Positions 44,233-52,831 of a stretch of 64,000 nucleotides of DNA are shown here, piece after piece (the stretch's first letter is position 1; each line of letters opens with the position of its first letter). The stretch is from NCBI RefSeq assembly GCF_005938645.2, contig NZ_CP042171.1:3348001-3412000 (forward strand). The letters run 5' to 3'. The translations under genes and the position numbers were made by a program. The notes under the pieces are model-generated. The model worked only from the letters and a program-made list of their open reading frames with translations, had not been told where the DNA came from and ran no database searches. This DNA comes from Pedobacter sp. KBS0701. Lineage in GTDB: Bacteria > Bacteroidota > Bacteroidia > Sphingobacteriales > Sphingobacteriaceae.

Positions 44233-45179
44233 TATTTTTCTACAATAAAATCTATTTTGGAAGGGCTTACGCTCACCAGTTTGCAATAATCCGGAAATTC
44301 GGTTATCTTGACCGTAAAGCGGCGATGTCCTAAATTTTGCCATTCATCAACATCAATAGTTGCGGTTATAAAACTTTCATCAACCTGATCATAATTGCTC
44401 AAAGCTACTAAAAAGGTAACTTTAACTTTTTTAGGATAAAGTTTAATGCTGTTATAGCTTCGATTATTGATAATTTTTAAAGGTACCTCAATGGTTTTTT
44501 CAGTAAATTCGTCTACAGGAACTTTTACCTCTACAGAGGATGGATAGATGCTAACATTTTTGTGAATACTGTGCTGTAAAGCTACCCTTGTTGTGCTGCT
44601 GCTCTGTATTTTATCTTGCTTTAGCGTATCGGTTGGCCAAAATTTTATTTTTGAAAGTTCTTCCAGCGGGCCAGCCACCTTAACATATTTTGGGTTAAGA
44701 ATAATTTCGCTAGAAATGCCATATTGTTTTTCGAAACTTAGTTTATCAATCAGTTTTACCGGAACTTTTTTCACTACACGTTTAGTAAAATCGAAATAAA
44801 GGGTATCAGGCTTAACTGAAATTACTTTTTGTGTACTTTCTAACTGCCTGTTGATATTAAAAAGCTGATCGGAGAAAATGATAAAATCTTTGGTATTCAG
44901 CTGACTCAGACTAACAGAAACTGAAGGCGGACTGATCCTTAAACGGGCGAACAGTAGCTGCCATCCTGTTCCTTCTACCTGTAAATCTATCGTATCTGAT
45001 TGCAAGGGATAAAATGCCCTTTTAGTAGGTGCATTTTTAAAAACCAAAACGGTTTTGGCTACATAAACATACTTGTTATTTAATGCCATAAAAAGCCATG
45101 CAGCTATGGCCAGCAACAAGCAGGCCAATAAGCTAAATACACGTCTTTTTTCAATCTTCGTTAACCTGATGAAGGGCAT
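44232..45179 (-). CDS. YbbR-domain membrane protein
   Basis: A 315-residue protein with one N-terminal membrane helix (about residues 14-30) and a strand-rich exterior part made of YbbR-like repeats. The Firmicute homologue CdaR regulates the diadenylate cyclase CdaA; I see no cdaA here, so the role is inferred only from the family. Its stop overlaps the coaE start by one base. A terminator separates it from yajC upstream, so ybbR-coaE likely form their own unit. Confidence 0.82.
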   Translation of the reverse strand: MPFIRLTKIEKRRVFSLLACLLLAIAAWLFMALNNKYVYVAKTVLVFKNAPTKRAFYPLQSDTIDLQVEGTGWQLLFARLRISPPSVSVSLSQLNTKDFIIFSDQLFNINRQLESTQKVISVKPDTLYFDFTKRVVKKVPVKLIDKLSFEKQYGISSEIILNPKYVKVAGPLEELSKIKFWPTDTLKQDKIQSSSTTRVALQHSIHKNVSIYPSSVEVKVPVDEFTEKTIEVPLKIINNRSYNSIKLYPKKVKVTFLVALSNYDQVDESFITATIDVDEWQNLGHRRFTVKITEFPDYCKLVSVSPSKIDFIVEK

Positions 45180-45249
45180 AATAAATTACATATTAGCTGT
45201 AAGCTGGAAAAACACTATTCAAAATGCATTTAAATCAAATGTAGTAAAA

Positions 45250-45279
45250 CAAAAACAGTCCCGAAAGTTTTCGGGACTG
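45250..45279 (-). terminator. Terminator after yajC
   Basis: CAGTCCCG (45256-45263) pairs with CGGGACTG (45272-45279); on the minus strand the stem is followed by five T. It lies between yajC and ybbR. Confidence 0.75.
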
Positions 45280-45301
45280 CTCAAATTTTAATTATTTTTA
45301 A

Positions 45302-45625
45302 TTAAGCTTTAGATGCAGCAGGAGTTACTGTTGCTTTTGTTGCATCTAAAGAAACTGCCGATTTATCGAAACGGATTTTTACACCACCTTCTACCTCGAT
45401 CAAAAAAGTTGTCTCATTCATGTCGGCAATACGGCCGTGAATACCTGCTGTAGTTACAATTTTATCACCTTTTTTTAGTTCACTGATTAACTTTTTATGG
45501 TCTTTAGCTTTTTTAAGCTGAGGACGGATCATAAAAAAGTAGAATACCAGTGCAATCGCTCCAAACATGATTAATTGTCTTGGATCAAATCCTCCTGCTG
45601 CCTGTAAAATTACTGTTGATGTCAT
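45302..45625 (-). CDS. yajC: Preprotein translocase subunit YajC
   Basis: A 107-residue protein with one membrane helix (about residues 16-34) carrying FFMIRPQLKKAKDHKKLI, the family motif, and a small soluble domain with GDKIVTTAGIHG. YajC associates with SecDF in other bacteria; secDF itself is fused and located at 19.7 kb. The gene follows DUF1573 and nusB on the minus strand, a common Bacteroidota arrangement. Confidence 0.95.
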   Translation of the reverse strand: MTSTVILQAAGGFDPRQLIMFGAIALVFYFFMIRPQLKKAKDHKKLISELKKGDKIVTTAGIHGRIADMNETTFLIEVEGGVKIRFDKSAVSLDATKATVTPAASKA

Positions 45626-45691
45626 TTTTATTTTTTTTGTTTTTTATGAATTTTGATCCTTATGGATGATGCCATAAACAATTGAACCAAT

Positions 45692-46150
45692 TTATTTTTT
45701 AGCAAGTACCTCTCCTATCAAATGAACAGTGATTACCGTTGGGTTTGCATTTGATGTTACGGTTACTACCTTATCTTGCATACCCATTTTGCCTTCGCTA
45801 TTGAAAACTACACTAATTATACCTTCTTTACCTGGCAAAATAGGCTCGCCTGGTACCTGCGGAATAGTACAGCCACAAGTTGCCGTTGCATTTGAAACGA
45901 TGAGTGGACTTTTACCTGTATTTTTAAATTTGAAATCGTGCTTAACTTTTTCACCTTGTGTTATTTTACCAAAATCGAAAATATCGCGTTCGAAAACGAT
46001 AACAGGTGCATCTGCCGGAGCAACTTTAGCCGTTTTTGACGTATCGTTGCCAACTGAAACAGCTGAAGAAGCTTCGCTTGTTTGATTATTTGCATTACGA
46101 CATGCTACAAATGAAAGTGCAGCAATAGCCAGAATAAATGTTCTTTTCAT
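45692..46150 (-). CDS. DUF1573-domain lipoprotein
   Basis: A 152-residue lipoprotein; the lipobox is LSFVAC with Cys17. The domain has FDFGKITQGEKVKHDFKFKNTGKSPLIV and CGCTIPQVP, the usual DUF1573 signature with an immunoglobulin-like fold. Function is unknown, but genes like this are abundant in Bacteroidota and often sit in this nusB-yajC operon. It begins one base after the nusB stop. Confidence 0.9.
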   Translation of the reverse strand: MKRTFILAIAALSFVACRNANNQTSEASSAVSVGNDTSKTAKVAPADAPVIVFERDIFDFGKITQGEKVKHDFKFKNTGKSPLIVSNATATCGCTIPQVPGEPILPGKEGIISVVFNSEGKMGMQDKVVTVTSNANPTVITVHLIGEVLAKK

Positions 46151-46151
46151 T

Positions 46152-47102
46152 TTAATCTTCGATTAATCCGCGGCCAATCTTTTTAATGGTATTATTTTTC
46201 TTAAGATCACCTAAAATTTTGTCTAAAATACCGTTAATAAACGAATTACTCTTCGGTGTACTGTAATCTTTTGATAACTCTAAATATTCGTTAATGGTTA
46301 CTTTAACCGGAATAGATGGGAAATTTAGGAGCTCGCAAATGGCCATTTTCATCAAAATTGTATCCATTAATGCAATACGTTCTGATTCCCAGTTTTTAGT
46401 TCTATCGGCAATCATTTCCTGATATTTTGCATCGTTCTGCAAAGTATGTACAAAGAGATCCTGAACAAATTTGCTGTCTTCAACCCAATCGGCACTAATT
46501 TCGGTCAACTTATTTTTGAAAGGATCTTCGGATGTAAAGTTTTTCAAGGTTTTGGCAACCATACCTTTCATCACTTCGTGATCTACCTGCCAGTTGATAA
46601 ATTTCTCTTCGAAAACCTGAATAATGGCCTGATTTTTTAAGATGATTTTACGGAAAATGTATTTTATGATATCTTTTGATGACTCTAAACTTTCGTTCGG
46701 ATCGGCAAGATAATCGGCATATTCTTTTGATGCTTTTAAAGAATTGTAAACGGTTTTACGGATTTCCGGGTCGAAACCCCAATCAACCTTGTATTTTTTA
46801 ATTGCAGAAACATACTCTGGATTTTGCTGCATTAAAACGCTAAACTTATTGTTTAGCAATTTCATGTTAGGATTAATATCCTCTGCTGTTTTAATAAACT
46901 TATTTGCGCGCTCCGCGGCGTCGTTAGCAGTAAATTCGGTAACTTCTACCATTAAAGATAACATCCAGATGTACATTTCGTACACGCTATCGATGCTCTG
47001 CATTAAAGTTTTTAAATCACCTTTAATGTCTTTTTTGTCTGCCATGTGCCATGCAAAAATATTTTGCAAAGCTTTGATTCTTAAGTGCCTTCTGTTTAAC
47101 AT
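46152..47102 (-). CDS. nusB: Transcription antitermination factor NusB, long form
   Basis: A 316-residue protein, more than twice the length of E. coli NusB (139). The NusB fold is in the C-terminal part (KMAICELLNFPSIPVKVTINEYLELSKDYSTPKSNSFINGILDKI); the N-terminal half (MLNRRHLRIKALQNIFAWHMAD) keeps the first NusB helix and is followed by a helical insertion found in Bacteroidota. NusB with NusE binds boxA for rRNA antitermination. The downstream gene starts one base later. Confidence 0.93.
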   Translation of the reverse strand: MLNRRHLRIKALQNIFAWHMADKKDIKGDLKTLMQSIDSVYEMYIWMLSLMVEVTEFTANDAAERANKFIKTAEDINPNMKLLNNKFSVLMQQNPEYVSAIKKYKVDWGFDPEIRKTVYNSLKASKEYADYLADPNESLESSKDIIKYIFRKIILKNQAIIQVFEEKFINWQVDHEVMKGMVAKTLKNFTSEDPFKNKLTEISADWVEDSKFVQDLFVHTLQNDAKYQEMIADRTKNWESERIALMDTILMKMAICELLNFPSIPVKVTINEYLELSKDYSTPKSNSFINGILDKILGDLKKNNTIKKIGRGLIED

Positions 47103-47152
47103 GAATGTAAGAACGAGTGTGGTTTTTTAAAACCTGTTTTAATAATTATGAT

Positions 47153-48241
47153 TTAATATGACGATTTAATTTTTTTAATATCTGCAATACGTTTCTCGGC
47201 AATGCGATTGGCAGCAATATTTGTTGATATATTTTCGGTTTTACTTAATTTAATTACACTGCGTGTAGCATCGTAAATATTATCTGTAAGCTGTACAGTA
47301 CGTTTTTTACCAAAACCAGTTAACTCCGAATAGCAGGAAATTAATCCGCCTGCATTAATCAGGTAATCAGGTGCGAATAAAATCCCTTTCTTCAAAAGCA
47401 ATTCGCTATCTAAAACCTCATCTTTTAACTGGTTGTTTGCTGACCCTGCAATAATTGCAAATTTCATTTTTTCGATGGTTTTGTTGTTAACTGTAGCACC
47501 CATTGCACACGGGGCATAAACATCGGCATCAGTTGTAAAAATCTTATCGGCTTCGATCGGTTTCGCTTTATATTTACGGGCAACATAAGTTAATTGTTCC
47601 TGATTAATATCGCTGATCAAAACTTCGGCGTTTTCTTTTCTTAACAGGGCAACCAGGTGCTCACCAACATTTCCGATACCTTGTACTACAATGGTTCTCC
47701 CTGCAAGCATATCTGTACCGAATACCTCTTTAACACTGGCTTTAATGCCTAAATAAACACCTTGAGCAGTAAAAGGAGCCGGATTACCCGCACCGCCTAT
47801 TGATTCAGGAACACCGGTAACATAATTGGTTTCCATACGGATATATTCCATATCGCGTGTATTGGTACCCATTTCTTCTGCGGTAATAAATTCGCCATTT
47901 AGATTTTTAATAAACCTGCCATAGCTACGCATTAAAGTTTCTGTTTTGTCTTTTCTGGAATCGCCTATAATTACGCCTTTTCCACCGCCCAGATTTAATC
48001 CTGTTATCGCTGCTTTGTAAGTCATTCCGCGCGATAATCGCAGCGCATCTTCTAATGCTTCGCCTTCGGTGCTATAACTCCACATGCGCGTCCCGCCTAA
48101 AGCAGGACCCAATGTGGTATCGTGTATAGCAATAATTGCTTTTAAACCTGTATCTGGATCATTACAAAAAACCAATTTCTTGTGTCCATAGACACTTAAC
48201 TGATCTAAAATTGATGAATCTGACGGAGAATTTGCTGGCAT
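47153..48241 (-). CDS. Glu/Leu/Phe/Val-type amino-acid dehydrogenase
   Basis: A 362-residue NAD-dependent dehydrogenase. GLNLGGGKGVI holds the catalytic lysine motif and IVVQGIGNVGEHL the nucleotide-binding fold; ITAEEMGTNTRDM is the middle motif. Similarity points to the leucine/valine group. It oxidatively deaminates branched-chain amino acids. The frame continues to a TTG at 48268, but the ATG at 48241 gives the better start. A TAATTTTG box lies 25-32 bases upstream, so this gene may head the nusB-DUF1573-yajC unit. Confidence 0.9.
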   Translation of the reverse strand: MPANSPSDSSILDQLSVYGHKKLVFCNDPDTGLKAIIAIHDTTLGPALGGTRMWSYSTEGEALEDALRLSRGMTYKAAITGLNLGGGKGVIIGDSRKDKTETLMRSYGRFIKNLNGEFITAEEMGTNTRDMEYIRMETNYVTGVPESIGGAGNPAPFTAQGVYLGIKASVKEVFGTDMLAGRTIVVQGIGNVGEHLVALLRKENAEVLISDINQEQLTYVARKYKAKPIEADKIFTTDADVYAPCAMGATVNNKTIEKMKFAIIAGSANNQLKDEVLDSELLLKKGILFAPDYLINAGGLISCYSELTGFGKKRTVQLTDNIYDATRSVIKLSKTENISTNIAANRIAEKRIADIKKIKSSY

Positions 48242-48265
48242 ATTGAACGTTCGGCTAACCTGCTG

Positions 48266-48273
48266 CAAAATTA
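48266..48273 (-). promoter_or_regulatory. Candidate -7 box for the Leu-dehydrogenase/nusB unit
   Basis: Minus strand TAATTTTG, exact TAnnTTTG match. It overlaps the alternative TTG start codon at 48268, which argues for the ATG start at 48241. Confidence 0.4.
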
Positions 48274-48474
48274 AAATAAAAAACCATTATTACATCTATT
48301 TAACGAAACTATAACAAAATTAATTCGGACGGGATTAAATAAACAAAGTTATTAGTTTGATAAAATTATTATTTTGGATATAACCAAGGTCTTGGGCCCT
48401 TATTAATTGATATAATCTTCTTTGTAGAAAATATACTCTATCTGATCTTAAGAATCACAGGCTTATGTTAAATA

Positions 48475-48575
48475 AACCTGATATAGCGGAAAGCCCACAG
48501 CGTAGCGAGGACTTGAAGCGATAGCAGGGCCGGTATGGCCAAAAAGCACCGAACCTTGCTTTTCAAAATAATCAT
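48475..48575. repeat. CAGGTTTA-family repeat, long copy
   Basis: TAAACCTGATATAGCGGAAA ... GAACCTTGCTTTTCAAAATA. It is the most complete copy of the family in the window, in inverse orientation to 22848-22945. It occupies the divergent gap before the ABC gene. Confidence 0.7.
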
Positions 48576-48600
48576 TGACCACCTGAGAACAGCTTAATTA

Positions 48601-48635
48601 CCTTACATCTTCCATCCTACATCTTCCCTTTTACA
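48601..48635. repeat. Five in-register heptads, word TCYTNCA
   Basis: CCTTACA, TCTTCCA, TCCTACA, TCTTCCC, TTTTACA are adjacent and in phase, about 90 bases before the ABC gene. Confidence 0.8.
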
Positions 48636-48708
48636 TTTGAAAGTGTCATTAATTTTTAAAGCTTAGGCCCGAATAGATAAATATGTGTTATGAAATAACA
48701 AAATTAGC

Positions 48709-48716
48709 TAAGTTTG
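48709..48716 (+). promoter_or_regulatory. -7 box placed for a leaderless ABC transcript
   Basis: TAAGTTTG matches TAnnTTTG and ends only six bases before the ATG at 48723. Transcripts normally start four to six bases after this box, so the mRNA could begin at or within a few bases of the start codon. Confidence 0.45.
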
Positions 48717-48722
48717 TATGGA

Positions 48723-50513
48723 ATGAAACATTTAAGCCGATTAAACAAATACTTTCTTAAGTATAAATGGTGGATTATACCCGGAAGTATTTTCGTGGTG
48801 ATTTCTAATATTTTTGGTGTAGTGCCTGCACAGGTAATTGGCTATGCAGTTGATTTGATTAATGAAAACATTCAGATATTTAATCTATTTTATAGTTTCG
48901 ATAGGCAGGCCATAATTTACGACATATTTAGCAGTAACCTTTTATTTTTTGGGTTGCTGGTTATTGCACTTTATTTATTACGCGGGCTGTTTCTGTTTTT
49001 TATGCGCCAAACCATTATTTTAATGTCGCGGCACATAGAGTTTGATATGAAAAACGATATCTACCAACATTATCAGAAGTTGAGCCTGGGTTTTTACCGC
49101 AGAAATAATACTGGCGATTTAATGAACCGGGCTACCGAAGATGTTAATCGGGTAAGAATGTATGTTGGTCCGGCGATTATGTACACCATTAATACCTTCG
49201 TTTTATCGGTGCTCATTATCTGGTCGATGTTTGATGTAAATTCGAAACTGGCCATTTATTGCCTGTTACCCCTTCCTTTCCTGGTGGTGATTATCTATTA
49301 TGTGAATACGCTAATTTTTAAAAAAAGCGGCAAAATACAGGAGCGTTTATCAGATCTTTCCAGCTTTGTACAGGAACGTTTTTCAGGGATCAGAATCATT
49401 AAATCTTATGTTCGCGAAGATTATACACGAAACATGTTCGAAATACAGAGCAATGATTATAAAAAAGACTCAATGAGTTTGGTTAAAGTATCGGCTTTGT
49501 TTTATCCAACCATGCTTTTATTAATTGGACTGAGTACGATTTTAACCATATATATAGGTGGTATCCAGGTAATGAATGGCAGCATTACTGCAGGGAATAT
49601 TGCAGAATTTATCATTTATATTAACCAGTTAACTTTTCCGGTAACTATGCTGGGCTGGGTCACTTCTTTAATCCAGCGGGCTGCTGCATCACAAAAAAGG
49701 ATAAATGAGTTTTTAGATATTCCATCCGACATTCAATCGAAAGAAACTGCAGAAATTGAGCTAAAAGGTAATATCAAATTCGATAACGTGAGTTTTATTT
49801 ATCCGGATACGGGCATTGAGGCCTTGAAAGATGTGAGTTTTGAGATCAATAGCGGAGAATTTGTAGCCATCATCGGCAAAACAGGTTCAGGAAAATCGAC
49901 ATTGGCAAATCTGATTATGAGGATGTATGACGTAGAAAATGGCATAATAGACATCGATGGAAAGAATATTAAAGCACTAAATCTTAAAGATTACCGTAAC
50001 CAGATTGGCTTTGTACCACAAGAAGTTTTCCTCTTTTCGGATACCATAAAAAACAATATAGCCTTTGGTTTGGATACTGTTACTGATGAAGAAGTGCATA
50101 CAGCAGCAAAAAATGCCTCGGTTTATACCAATATTATCGACTTCGAAGAAAAATTCGAAACGATGCTTGGTGAACGGGGAATAACCCTGTCCGGAGGACA
50201 AAAACAACGTGTTTCAATTGCAAGAGCATTGATTAAATCGCCTAAAATTTTAGTCTTCGACGATTGCCTTTCGGCAGTTGATACTAAAACAGAGGAGGAA
50301 ATACTGCAAAACCTTGGTAAAATTATGGCCGGAAAAACCAGTATTTTAATTGCTCACAGGATTTCAACCATAAAAAACGCAGATAAGATTTTAGTACTTG
50401 ATGATGGAAAAATCATCGAACAAGGCACACACAATGAATTACTTAAGCTAAATGGGAGTTATAAGGAACTTTATAATAACCAACTTTTGGAGGAGGAAAC
50501 GCGTACGATTTAA
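48723..50513 (+). CDS. ABC exporter, fused permease and ATPase
   Basis: A 596-residue half-transporter from the ATG at 48723. Six membrane helices lie in the first 320 residues. The ATPase has Walker A GKTGSGKST (residues 385-393), signature LSGGQKQR, Walker B ILVFDDCLSAVD and the H-loop AHRIST. It belongs with MsbA/multidrug-type homodimeric exporters. Asp-Cys replaces the usual Asp-Glu at the catalytic position after Walker B (VFDDC), which is uncommon but occurs in some exporters. A TTG start at 48714 would add three residues. Confidence 0.92.
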   Translation: MKHLSRLNKYFLKYKWWIIPGSIFVVISNIFGVVPAQVIGYAVDLINENIQIFNLFYSFDRQAIIYDIFSSNLLFFGLLVIALYLLRGLFLFFMRQTIILMSRHIEFDMKNDIYQHYQKLSLGFYRRNNTGDLMNRATEDVNRVRMYVGPAIMYTINTFVLSVLIIWSMFDVNSKLAIYCLLPLPFLVVIIYYVNTLIFKKSGKIQERLSDLSSFVQERFSGIRIIKSYVREDYTRNMFEIQSNDYKKDSMSLVKVSALFYPTMLLLIGLSTILTIYIGGIQVMNGSITAGNIAEFIIYINQLTFPVTMLGWVTSLIQRAAASQKRINEFLDIPSDIQSKETAEIELKGNIKFDNVSFIYPDTGIEALKDVSFEINSGEFVAIIGKTGSGKSTLANLIMRMYDVENGIIDIDGKNIKALNLKDYRNQIGFVPQEVFLFSDTIKNNIAFGLDTVTDEEVHTAAKNASVYTNIIDFEEKFETMLGERGITLSGGQKQRVSIARALIKSPKILVFDDCLSAVDTKTEEEILQNLGKIMAGKTSILIAHRISTIKNADKILVLDDGKIIEQGTHNELLKLNGSYKELYNNQLLEEETRTI

Positions 50514-50592
50514 ATTGTATTAAAATTGTATTTTGAACTTTAAATATTTACTTTATATTTACCGAAACCAAAAACCAACATCAATACCAACC

Positions 50593-50916
50593 ATGGGAGA
50601 ATTCGACAACAAGGAAAGAGAAGAAGTTTTTTCAAAGAAAGTAAGAGCAGGTAAGAGAACTTATTTCTTCGACGTGAAGGCTACTAGATCGGGTGATTAT
50701 TATTTAACAGTTACCGAGAGCAAGAAAAGATTAGAAGACGGTGTGTTTGTAAAACATAAAATCTTTTTATACAAAGAAGATTTCGAAAAATTTGCAGAAG
50801 GACTAAATGAAACGGTTGATTATATCAAAACTCACCAGGATGTGGTTGAAAAACGTTATGAATACTCTGAAAATGGAGAACATAGCACTAAAGCAAGCGA
50901 CGATTTTACTTTTTAA
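50593..50916 (+). CDS. DUF3276 / PUR-alpha-like nucleic-acid-binding protein
   Basis: A 107-residue protein starting MGEFDNKEREEVFSKKVRAGKRTYFFDVKATRSGDYYLTVTESKK. This is the DUF3276 family, which has a PUR-repeat fold; the Borrelia member (BpuR) binds DNA and RNA. Two such repeats pair in a dimer. An upstream in-frame TTG at 50533 would add 20 residues not seen in relatives. It is followed by a strong terminator, so it is a single-gene unit. Confidence 0.9.
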   Translation: MGEFDNKEREEVFSKKVRAGKRTYFFDVKATRSGDYYLTVTESKKRLEDGVFVKHKIFLYKEDFEKFAEGLNETVDYIKTHQDVVEKRYEYSENGEHSTKASDDFTF

Positions 50917-50936
50917 GTAATTATAATTTCAATAGG

Positions 50937-50972
50937 AAGCCTCCGGTTTTAAAATCAGGAGGCTTTTTTTTG
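50937..50972 (+). terminator. Terminator after DUF3276
   Basis: AAGCCTCC (50937-50944) pairs with GGAGGCTT, followed by eight T. The loop contains the small palindrome GGTTTTAAAATC. Confidence 0.85.
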
Positions 50973-50987
50973 TGTATAATTTATTGT

Positions 50988-51452
50988 TTATTTTATACCT
51001 ACACTACTTACGGCTACAGCAAGAATTAGCAGGAAATAACTCACTAGTAATACAATGGTAAGTATCCCCCAAAATTTAAAAAGTGATTTTACATTCGAAA
51101 TGGCATCGTTTAAACTTTCCTGATCGCCAAACAGCACGCCTTGTTTGCCCTTAGCTGAAAAACGTAACAATAATAAACTTGGGTAAAAAAAGAGTAAGGC
51201 TAGCAACAGGTAAAATATGGTAATCCCCGTGGCCCCGATACCCGCCAATGGTCCTAGTTGATTTAGCATTGCTGGATTTGCCGTTATTGCTGCTCCTATG
51301 CCAAATGAACTTAAGGTTAAAAATGCAGAGATAACAAAACCTACAACTGATAAAAACCTTGCCCATTTACTCATATCGTAAAAATAGCTCCGCATTTCTT
51401 CGGTAACAACCAATTTTACTTCCTGAGGTACTTCATTTTCAAAATCTTCCAT
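50988..51452 (-). CDS. DUF5362-family membrane protein
   Basis: A 154-residue protein with an acidic N-terminus and three or four hydrophobic segments (about 33-55, 70-95 and 125-150). The arrangement, with TEEMRSYFYDMSKWARFL before the first helix and a short LFGDQESLNDAISNVKSLFKFWG amphipathic linker, is that of the DUF5362 family. Function is unknown. It converges with the DUF3276 gene and shares its terminator. Confidence 0.8.
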   Translation of the reverse strand: MEDFENEVPQEVKLVVTEEMRSYFYDMSKWARFLSVVGFVISAFLTLSSFGIGAAITANPAMLNQLGPLAGIGATGITIFYLLLALLFFYPSLLLLRFSAKGKQGVLFGDQESLNDAISNVKSLFKFWGILTIVLLVSYFLLILAVAVSSVGIK

Positions 51453-51536
51453 TTATCTCTATCTATTTTGGGCTAAACTTAGATAAAATATAGATTTGAT
51501 ACAATAGTAAGGGTTTAAATAAAGGTTTTAAAAGCT

Positions 51537-51544
51537 TATCTTTG
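51537..51544 (+). promoter_or_regulatory. Candidate -7 box for ychF
   Basis: TATCTTTG matches TAnnTTTG. The heptad array begins ten bases downstream, so the ychF leader would open with the array. Confidence 0.5.
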
Positions 51545-51554
51545 CGCGGAATTT

Positions 51555-51598
51555 AAGGCGGAAGGCGGAAGGCGGAAGGCGGAAGGCGGAAGGCGGAA
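51555..51598 (+). repeat. Six perfect copies of AAGGCGG in the ychF leader
   Basis: Units start at 51555, 51562, 51569, 51576, 51583 and 51590 with two bases of a seventh. The word resembles the Shine-Dalgarno core but lies 130 bases from the start codon. Confidence 0.95.
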
Positions 51599-51670
51599 AA
51601 GGTAAAATGGTTGATGGTATGATAGATCATGCCAAAATGCATAACTAAGCGTTAAAAATGAAACTCAAGG

Positions 51671-51712
51671 CTATTGACCATAAACTATGAACCAATGGCC
51701 AAAAACTAAAGA
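51671..51712. repeat. Six in-register heptads, word CYANNNA
   Basis: CTATTGA, CCATAAA, CTATGAA, CCAATGG, CCAAAAA, CTAAAGA; the tract may extend in phase to 51726, five bases before the ychF ATG. Confidence 0.75.
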
Positions 51713-51730
51713 TATAAAGACTAAAAAATA

Positions 51731-52831
51731 ATGGCATTACAATGTGGTATAGTTGGTTTACCAAATGTGGGAAAATCGACTCTTTTTAATTGTTTATCAA
51801 ATGCGAAAGCGCAGGCTGCAAACTTTCCCTTTTGTACTATTGAGCCCAATGTTGGCGTAATTACAGTACCTGATGACAGATTAACCAAACTAGCCGAGTT
51901 GGTTAAACCAAACAAAGTGCAACCAAACACAATCGAGATTGTTGATATTGCCGGATTGGTAAAAGGTGCATCGAAAGGTGAAGGTCTTGGAAACCAGTTT
52001 TTAGGAAACATCCGTGCTACCAATGCTATTATCCATGTTTTACGTTGTTTTGATGACGGAAATGTGATTCATGTGGATGGTTCTGTTGATCCGATCCGCG
52101 ATCGTGAAATTATTGATACTGAACTGCAGCTTAAAGACCTGGATACCGTTGATAAACGGATTCAAAAAGTTGAAAAGATGGCTAAAACAGGTGGCGATAA
52201 GGATGCAAAACGTACCTATGAAATTTTAACGGTAGTTAAATCTCATTTAGAAAGTGGTAAATCAATCCGTACAGCACCATTGGCTCAGGATGATTTCGAT
52301 TTTATTGAAGATTTAGGTCTACTTACGCAAAAACCTGTAATGTATGTTTGTAATGTTGATGAAGCATCGGTAATTAACGGCAATAAATATGTTGATTTGG
52401 TTAGAGCAAACGTTGCTGATGAAAATGCTGAAGTTTTAGTGATCTCTGCCAAAATTGAATCAGAAATTGCTGAACTGGATAGCTACGAAGAGCGTCAGGA
52501 GTTTTTAGCTGATTTAGGCTTAACTGAATCGGGTGTAAATAAATTGATTCGCGCAGCTTATAAATTATTAAATCTTTACACCTATTTCACCGCTGGTGTA
52601 CAAGAAGTTAGAGCCTGGACGATTACGAAAGGTTTTACAGCTCCACAAGCTGCAGGTGTAATCCACACTGATTTCGAAAAAGGATTTATCCGTGCGGAGG
52701 TGATCAAATACAATGATTTCGTAACCCTAGGTTCTGAAAACGCGTGTAAAGATGCTGGTAAATTGGGTGTTGAAGGAAAAACCTATGTAGTGGAAGATGG
52801 CGACATTATGCACTTCAGGTTTAATGTTTAA
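51731..52831 (+). CDS. ychF: Redox-regulated ATPase YchF
   Basis: A 366-residue Obg-like protein. The G1 motif GLPNVGKST (8-16), the G3 region DIAGLVKGASKGEGLGNQFL and a C-terminal TGS domain (AWTITKGFTAPQAAGVIHTDFEKGFIRAEV) are all present. YchF is unusual among these in preferring ATP and is connected to oxidative-stress responses and ribosome binding. The length is normal. The leader carries two different heptad tracts. Confidence 0.96.
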   Translation: MALQCGIVGLPNVGKSTLFNCLSNAKAQAANFPFCTIEPNVGVITVPDDRLTKLAELVKPNKVQPNTIEIVDIAGLVKGASKGEGLGNQFLGNIRATNAIIHVLRCFDDGNVIHVDGSVDPIRDREIIDTELQLKDLDTVDKRIQKVEKMAKTGGDKDAKRTYEILTVVKSHLESGKSIRTAPLAQDDFDFIEDLGLLTQKPVMYVCNVDEASVINGNKYVDLVRANVADENAEVLVISAKIESEIAELDSYEERQEFLADLGLTESGVNKLIRAAYKLLNLYTYFTAGVQEVRAWTITKGFTAPQAAGVIHTDFEKGFIRAEVIKYNDFVTLGSENACKDAGKLGVEGKTYVVEDGDIMHFRFNV

